From the NCBI GenBank assembly GCA_016234155.1, contig JACRGZ010000157.1:1-13677 (forward strand): DNA of 13,677 nucleotides, read 5' to 3'. This stretch comes from Nitrospirota bacterium. Its GTDB lineage: Bacteria; Nitrospirota; 9FT-COMBO-42-15; HDB-SIOI813. The stretch's first letter is position 1. Every line of letters starts with the position of its first letter. The translations under genes and the position numbers were made by a program. Positions 12,119-13,677 of the stretch are shown here, piece after piece. Under the pieces are notes generated by a model. The model was not told the DNA's origin and made no database searches. It saw nothing but the letters and a program-made list of their open reading frames with translations.

Positions 12119-12664
12119 ATGTTACCGGGAAAACAAAGAGTTATCTTACCCTTCAGCCTTTTATCAGTAATTATACTATTGCTCTCTATTGTGTGGTCTC
12201 CCAGGCTTGCCGACAGTGTAACCCCCGCAGATATATGCCCGAAACATAACTTCTCAACTGGTGAGTACACCCCATGTTATTATTGTCACAATGCAGAGAG
12301 TGATACTGAGACAGGATTTACTGTAAACAATGACAGCAGGTTCTGCCTGAGCTGTCACGATGGCACTACAATGGACGCCTTTGCATATACCACTCTCGGG
12401 AGTGCTGCAGAACGTCTCTCCGGACGCATTGCCATTGGGCATATGAAGGGGATCGACCACCCATTTTCTGTCAGTTACACAGAGGCTAAAAACCTGAGCC
12501 CCACGCTGAAGTTACGGGCAAGCCCTAATACTGAGAGCGTGAAGATCTTCAATGAAAAGGTCGAGTGTGCAAGCTGCCATGACCCCCATAGCTGCAAGAA
12601 CCCCCTCTTCCTCCGCATCAAAAACGACCGCAGCACCCTCTGCCTCGCCTGTCATGATATGTAA
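12119..12664 (+). CDS. Tetraheme c-type cytochrome, doubled CXXCH
   Basis: A 181-residue exported protein. An N-terminal hydrophobic signal segment (about 9-26, after KQR) predicts Sec export, cleaved or left as an anchor. Four CXXCH haem-binding motifs follow: CYYCH (53-57), CLSCH (76-80), CASCH (150-154) and CLACH (175-179). GHMKGIDHPFSVSY (107-120) and C-A-S-C-H-D-P-H are typical of doubled-CXXCH (PF09699-type) cytochromes. Such proteins carry electrons in periplasmic respiratory chains; the redox partner cannot be named. It appears monocistronic, with its own promoter and a heptamer hairpin 27 bp after its stop. Confidence 0.9.
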   Translation: MLPGKQRVILPFSLLSVIILLLSIVWSPRLADSVTPADICPKHNFSTGEYTPCYYCHNAESDTETGFTVNNDSRFCLSCHDGTTMDAFAYTTLGSAAERLSGRIAIGHMKGIDHPFSVSYTEAKNLSPTLKLRASPNTESVKIFNEKVECASCHDPHSCKNPLFLRIKNDRSTLCLACHDM

Positions 12665-12690
12665 ATAGATCACAAGTAACTTTGGGGGGT

Positions 12691-12767
12691 AATGAAGCAA
12701 TGAGTAATGAGTGTAAAGCAATGAGTGATTTTGCTCATTGCTCATTGCTCATTGCTTATTGCTTATT
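12691..12767. repeat. 7-bp-unit inverted repeat (CAATGAG family)
   Basis: In continuous 7-bp phase, the left arm reads AATGAAG, CAATGAG, TAATGAG, TGTAAAG and CAATGAG (12691-12725). One loop unit follows, then GCTCATT three times and GCTTATT twice (12733-12767). The arms are inverse copies and can form a stem of about 30 bp. It sits between the cytochrome stop and the DUF502 promoter and may end or protect the cytochrome mRNA. Confidence 0.9.
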
Positions 12768-12776
12768 CGAAGGCCA

Positions 12777-12805
12777 TTGAAACCGCAAGCCAAATATTGT
12801 ATGAT
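12777..12805 (+). promoter_or_regulatory. Strong sigma-70 type promoter of the DUF502 gene
   Basis: TTGAAA (12777-12782), a 17-bp spacer and TATGAT (12800-12805), near consensus. The ATG at 12814 is only 8 nt beyond the -10 box and lacks a Shine-Dalgarno, implying a leaderless or nearly leaderless message. Confidence 0.65.
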
Positions 12806-12813
12806 GTTACGGG

Positions 12814-13452
12814 ATGAAAGGCTATCTTAAGAGATATTTCATCACAGGGCTTTTGGTTATTACCCCTATATGGGGCACATATCTTGTCCTGTCCACTCTC
12901 CTCAGTTTCCTTGAGGGATTCCTTGGCGATTTCCTTAAAGACTTCGGCAGATTCTATTTGCCGGGTATGGGTATTGTTGCCCTCCTCATATTAATCTTTT
13001 CAGTAGGAATCATTGCAACCAATTTCATCGGGAAGAAGATGATGGCTTTATGGGAAGGGATCTTGAATAAGGTGCCTCTCGTCCGCAATATCTATTCTGT
13101 TTTTAAGCATATAGTTGACACCATATCACTGCAGGGAAAGGAGCAGTTTAAACGAGTAGTCCTTGTAGAGTTCCCGAGGGACGGTGTCTATGCGATAGGG
13201 TTTATGACTGGAGTAACCCGTGGTGAAGTCCAGAAGCTGACGGAGGAGAAGGTCGTCAATGTCTTTATCCCCACCACCCCGAACCCCACAACAGGGTTCT
13301 TCATATTTGTCCCGGAGAATAAAATAATGCCGCTGTCTATGAGCGTGGAGGACGGCCTGAAGATGATCATTTCAGGAGGTTTATACACACCATCCTATTT
13401 AAAAGACATAGAACAGCAGAGCGACAAAGGGTGCAAGGTAAATACAGGGTAA
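12814..13452 (+). CDS. DUF502 family inner-membrane protein
   Basis: A 212-residue protein with two predicted membrane segments, about residues 8-32 (FITGLLVITPIWGTYLVLS) and 50-72 (GMGIVALLILIFSVGIIATN). A soluble domain follows with the DUF502 landmarks PLVRNIYSVFKHIVD (88-102) and FIPTTPNPTTGFFIFVPE (about 151-168). The family is common in anaerobic bacteria and resembles plant COV (continuous vascular ring) proteins; its molecular function is not established. Length is normal for the family, and the start fits the conserved N-terminal membrane helix. Confidence 0.9.
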   Translation: MKGYLKRYFITGLLVITPIWGTYLVLSTLLSFLEGFLGDFLKDFGRFYLPGMGIVALLILIFSVGIIATNFIGKKMMALWEGILNKVPLVRNIYSVFKHIVDTISLQGKEQFKRVVLVEFPRDGVYAIGFMTGVTRGEVQKLTEEKVVNVFIPTTPNPTTGFFIFVPENKIMPLSMSVEDGLKMIISGGLYTPSYLKDIEQQSDKGCKVNTG

Positions 13453-13489
13453 ATAATGGTTTCAAAGGGCATTTTCAGATGAACCGTCA

Positions 13490-13677
13490 TGAGCCAGAGG
13501 CTCACAAAGGAGGATGAAAATAATCCCCCCCCTTCCCGTTGCAATGCTTCGCAGCAACGGGAACCCAGCCCCTTTAGAAAAGGGGGACTTACCCCCCTTT
13601 TTTAAAGGGGGGATGGGGGGATTATGGGTAAAAGTCCCCCCTTTTTTAAAGGGGGATTTAGGGGGATTATGGGGTAA
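13490..13677. repeat. Cluster of GC-rich intergenic hairpins, no gene
   Basis: This tail has several hairpins: TGAGCC/GGCTCA (13490-13504), CCCGTTGC/GCAACGGG with an inner TGC-TTC-GCA stem (13535-13561), and three CCCC(C)TTT...AAAGGGG(G) stems at 13569-13586, 13592-13612 and 13636-13655. The 20 bp at 13592-13611 recur exactly at 13636-13655, 44 bp on. TAATCCCCCC (13521-13530) is inverted at 13615-13624, so the whole block can fold on itself. C-run/G-run repeats like these are dispersed through many bacterial genomes. The array runs off the window end. Confidence 0.8.

Overview
The window is a moderate-GC bacterial chromosome segment with housekeeping genes interspersed with unusually many short repeat structures. 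The mix points to an anaerobic or microaerophilic lineage of the Nitrospirota / Desulfobacterota / NC10 type. It holds a ferredoxin-linked 2-oxoacid oxidoreductase with fused gamma-alpha subunit, a sigma-54 activator, a doubled-CXXCH tetraheme cytochrome, DUF502 and DUF2400 proteins, and GC-rich C-run/G-run intergenic hairpins. This phylum-level guess is an inference from gene content only. Sigma-70 type promoters (TTGACN, 17-18 bp, TANNNT) can be read upstream of most transcription units.

Left part (1-4660, mostly minus strand). A probable unit reads leftward: an FmdB-type zinc ribbon, a DUF2400/TIGR02757 protein, pgi (overlapping it by 14 bp), serS and a tRNA-Ser(UGA). serS also has its own promoter. 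Beyond the tRNA lies a small four-helix-bundle gene enclosed by arrays of a 7-bp repeat, YTATAAC on its 3' side and GTTATRA on its 5' side, in inverted orientation. This recalls the architecture of rRNA intervening sequences that carry the same protein family.

Middle part (4680-8460, plus strand). It starts with an AT-rich BrnT-like toxin and ribbon-helix-helix antitoxin pair. A promoter then precedes a 22-codon SEC-C-type micro-ORF, which leads into a medium-chain dehydrogenase. A PAS/AAA+/Fis sigma-54 activator follows. Its downstream flank has three TGAAAC-type direct repeats and a near-consensus -24/-12 promoter in front of a 64-residue zinc-ribbon protein.

Right part (8460-13677). korAB encode a two-subunit 2-oxoacid:ferredoxin oxidoreductase. 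Converging on them is an HNH endonuclease gene, with an octamer-repeat hairpin and an inserted MITE-like element between. A tetraheme cytochrome c and a DUF502 membrane protein follow, and the window ends in GC-rich repeats with no gene.

The most unusual feature is recurrent: several intergenic regions carry a 7- or 8-bp unit repeated tandemly and then again in inverted orientation, forming long potential hairpins. Each locus uses a different sequence but the same architecture, usually directly after a stop codon. A second pattern is that the toxin, cytochrome and DUF502 genes each have an ATG 6-8 nt after a good -10 box and no Shine-Dalgarno, suggesting leaderless mRNAs.
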